The notes beneath the pieces were generated by a model that saw nothing but the letters and a program-made list of their open reading frames with translations, made no database searches and was not told the DNA's origin. The translations under genes and the position numbers were made by a program. From positions 1-5,066 of the forward strand of contig JAABPT010000162.1 of the NCBI GenBank assembly GCA_011391855.1: a stretch of 5,066 nucleotides of DNA, in the 5' to 3' direction. Origin of the DNA: Burkholderiales bacterium. GTDB lineage: Bacteria > Pseudomonadota > Gammaproteobacteria > Burkholderiales > Burkholderiaceae_C. Positions 4,568 through 5,066 of this stretch are shown one piece after another (position 1 is the stretch's first letter; every line of letters starts with the position of its first letter).

Positions 4568-5066
4568 GGCATCACCTCCAGTGCGGCGTTGGGCCGTTCG
4601 CCGAAGGTCTCGGGCGCATACATCGCCTCCACGCGCGTGGGCGGCAGCCCGAAGCGGCCGCTGGCGTTCAGCCGCAGCGTGTACTCCACCACATGGCGGC
4701 CGCGCGGCAGCCATTCGTAGTAACCGCGCCAGGCCTCCGGTGCGCGCTCCTCGTAGGCCAGCCAGGCCGTGCCTTCGCGCTGCTCGCCGCGCGTGGCGAG
4801 GGCCGAATCGCGCCCCAGGCCGCTGCCCAGCAGCGTGGCACCGGCGGGCACGGGGTCGCTGACCACCACCCAGGCCATGTCGCCCACGGCCTCGATCTCC
4901 AGCCGCACGCGCTGGATGTCGCCGCGGCTCCAGGCCTCGGGCCGCTGGCGCTGCACGGCGCTCACGCTGCGCGTGATGCGGTAGCCGGCGGCCAGCGGCG
5001 CCTGCAGCGGCACGGCGGCCAGTGTCTGCACTGTCAGCCAGGGGCGGCCCGCACCTTCGTGGCGGG
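4564..5066 (-). CDS. yfhM: Bacterial alpha-2-macroglobulin (YfhM-like lipoprotein), C-terminal part (cut by window edge)
   Basis: This is a minus-strand frame open from the right edge to a TGA at 4564-4566, giving 166 visible C-terminal residues. Full-length family members are roughly 1500-2000 residues, so about nine tenths lies outside. The visible part matches the last macroglobulin-like (receptor-binding-like) domain. GRPWLTVQTLAAVPLQAP and AGYRITR (about 6-32) are followed by a beta-rich stretch with VVVSDPVPAGATLLG (about 66-80). EYTLRLNASGRFGLPPTRVE (127-146) leads to the terminal AMYAPETFGE, which resembles the family's usual VESMY-type C-terminus. These periplasmic or lipid-anchored proteins are thought to trap attacking proteases through a bait region and often a thioester; those parts are not visible. 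Overlap with pbpC supports one operon and a shared role in protecting and repairing the envelope. The symbol follows the E. coli name and is by homology only. Confidence 0.88.
   Translation of the reverse strand, partial: RHEGAGRPWLTVQTLAAVPLQAPLAAGYRITRSVSAVQRQRPEAWSRGDIQRVRLEIEAVGDMAWVVVSDPVPAGATLLGSGLGRDSALATRGEQREGTAWLAYEERAPEAWRGYYEWLPRGRHVVEYTLRLNASGRFGLPPTRVEAMYAPETFGERPNAALEVMP
4575..4579 (-). promoter_or_regulatory. Ribosome binding site of pbpC inside the upstream gene
   Basis: The minus strand reads GGAGG (followed by TGAT), 7 bases before the GTG start at 4567. It lies within the last codons of the alpha-2-macroglobulin gene. It decides the GTG start and allows translationally coupled or independent initiation of pbpC. 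Confidence 0.75.

Noticed and set aside
4568..4714. Longer pbpC start at an ATG at 4714
   Set aside because: It would add 49 Arg/Ala/Gly-rich residues and overlap the alpha-2-macroglobulin gene by 150 bases. The GTG at 4567 has an excellent ribosome binding site and leads straight into the hydrophobic segment.

Overview
The window looks like a chromosomal segment from a GC-rich betaproteobacterium, most likely Burkholderiales and probably the Comamonadaceae (Acidovorax/Variovorax-like). This rests on protein resemblance, GC-rich codon use, and a lysine-rich SWIB-domain protein of the kind common in that group. The assignment is inferred from the sequence alone, without a database search.

Layout: (1) 1-744, minus strand, is the N-terminal 248 residues of a large single-chain restriction-modification enzyme (type ISP / IIG-like). 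It runs off the left edge and carries a PD-(D/E)xK nuclease signature. (2) 820-1422, plus strand, diverges from it and encodes a DsbA-fold 2-hydroxychromene-2-carboxylate isomerase-family protein. (3) A strong hairpin at 1430-1455 separates it from the convergent minus-strand gene 1478-1864, a small DNA-binding protein with a histone H1-like (A/P)AKK tail fused to a SWIB/MDM2 domain. (4) A 176-base divergent intergenic region leads to 2041-2400, plus strand, a four-helix membrane protein of the phage-holin-4_2 (PF04020) family. (5) That gene meets the minus-strand gene 2408-4567 tail to tail, only 7 bases apart. The latter is pbpC, penicillin-binding protein 1C, with transglycosylase, transpeptidase and BiPBP_C domains. 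(6) The right edge, 4564-5066 on the minus strand, is the C-terminus of a bacterial alpha-2-macroglobulin (YfhM-like). Its stop codon overlaps the pbpC GTG start.

The alpha-2-macroglobulin/pbpC pair is the clearest functional unit: an envelope-anchored protease trap co-transcribed with a peptidoglycan synthase, thought to act in envelope defence and repair. The other genes are independent single-gene units in alternating orientation. The restriction-modification enzyme is the only accessory (defence) element visible, and most of it lies outside the window. I did not find an undescribed multi-gene system, RNA gene, CRISPR array or insertion sequence here.
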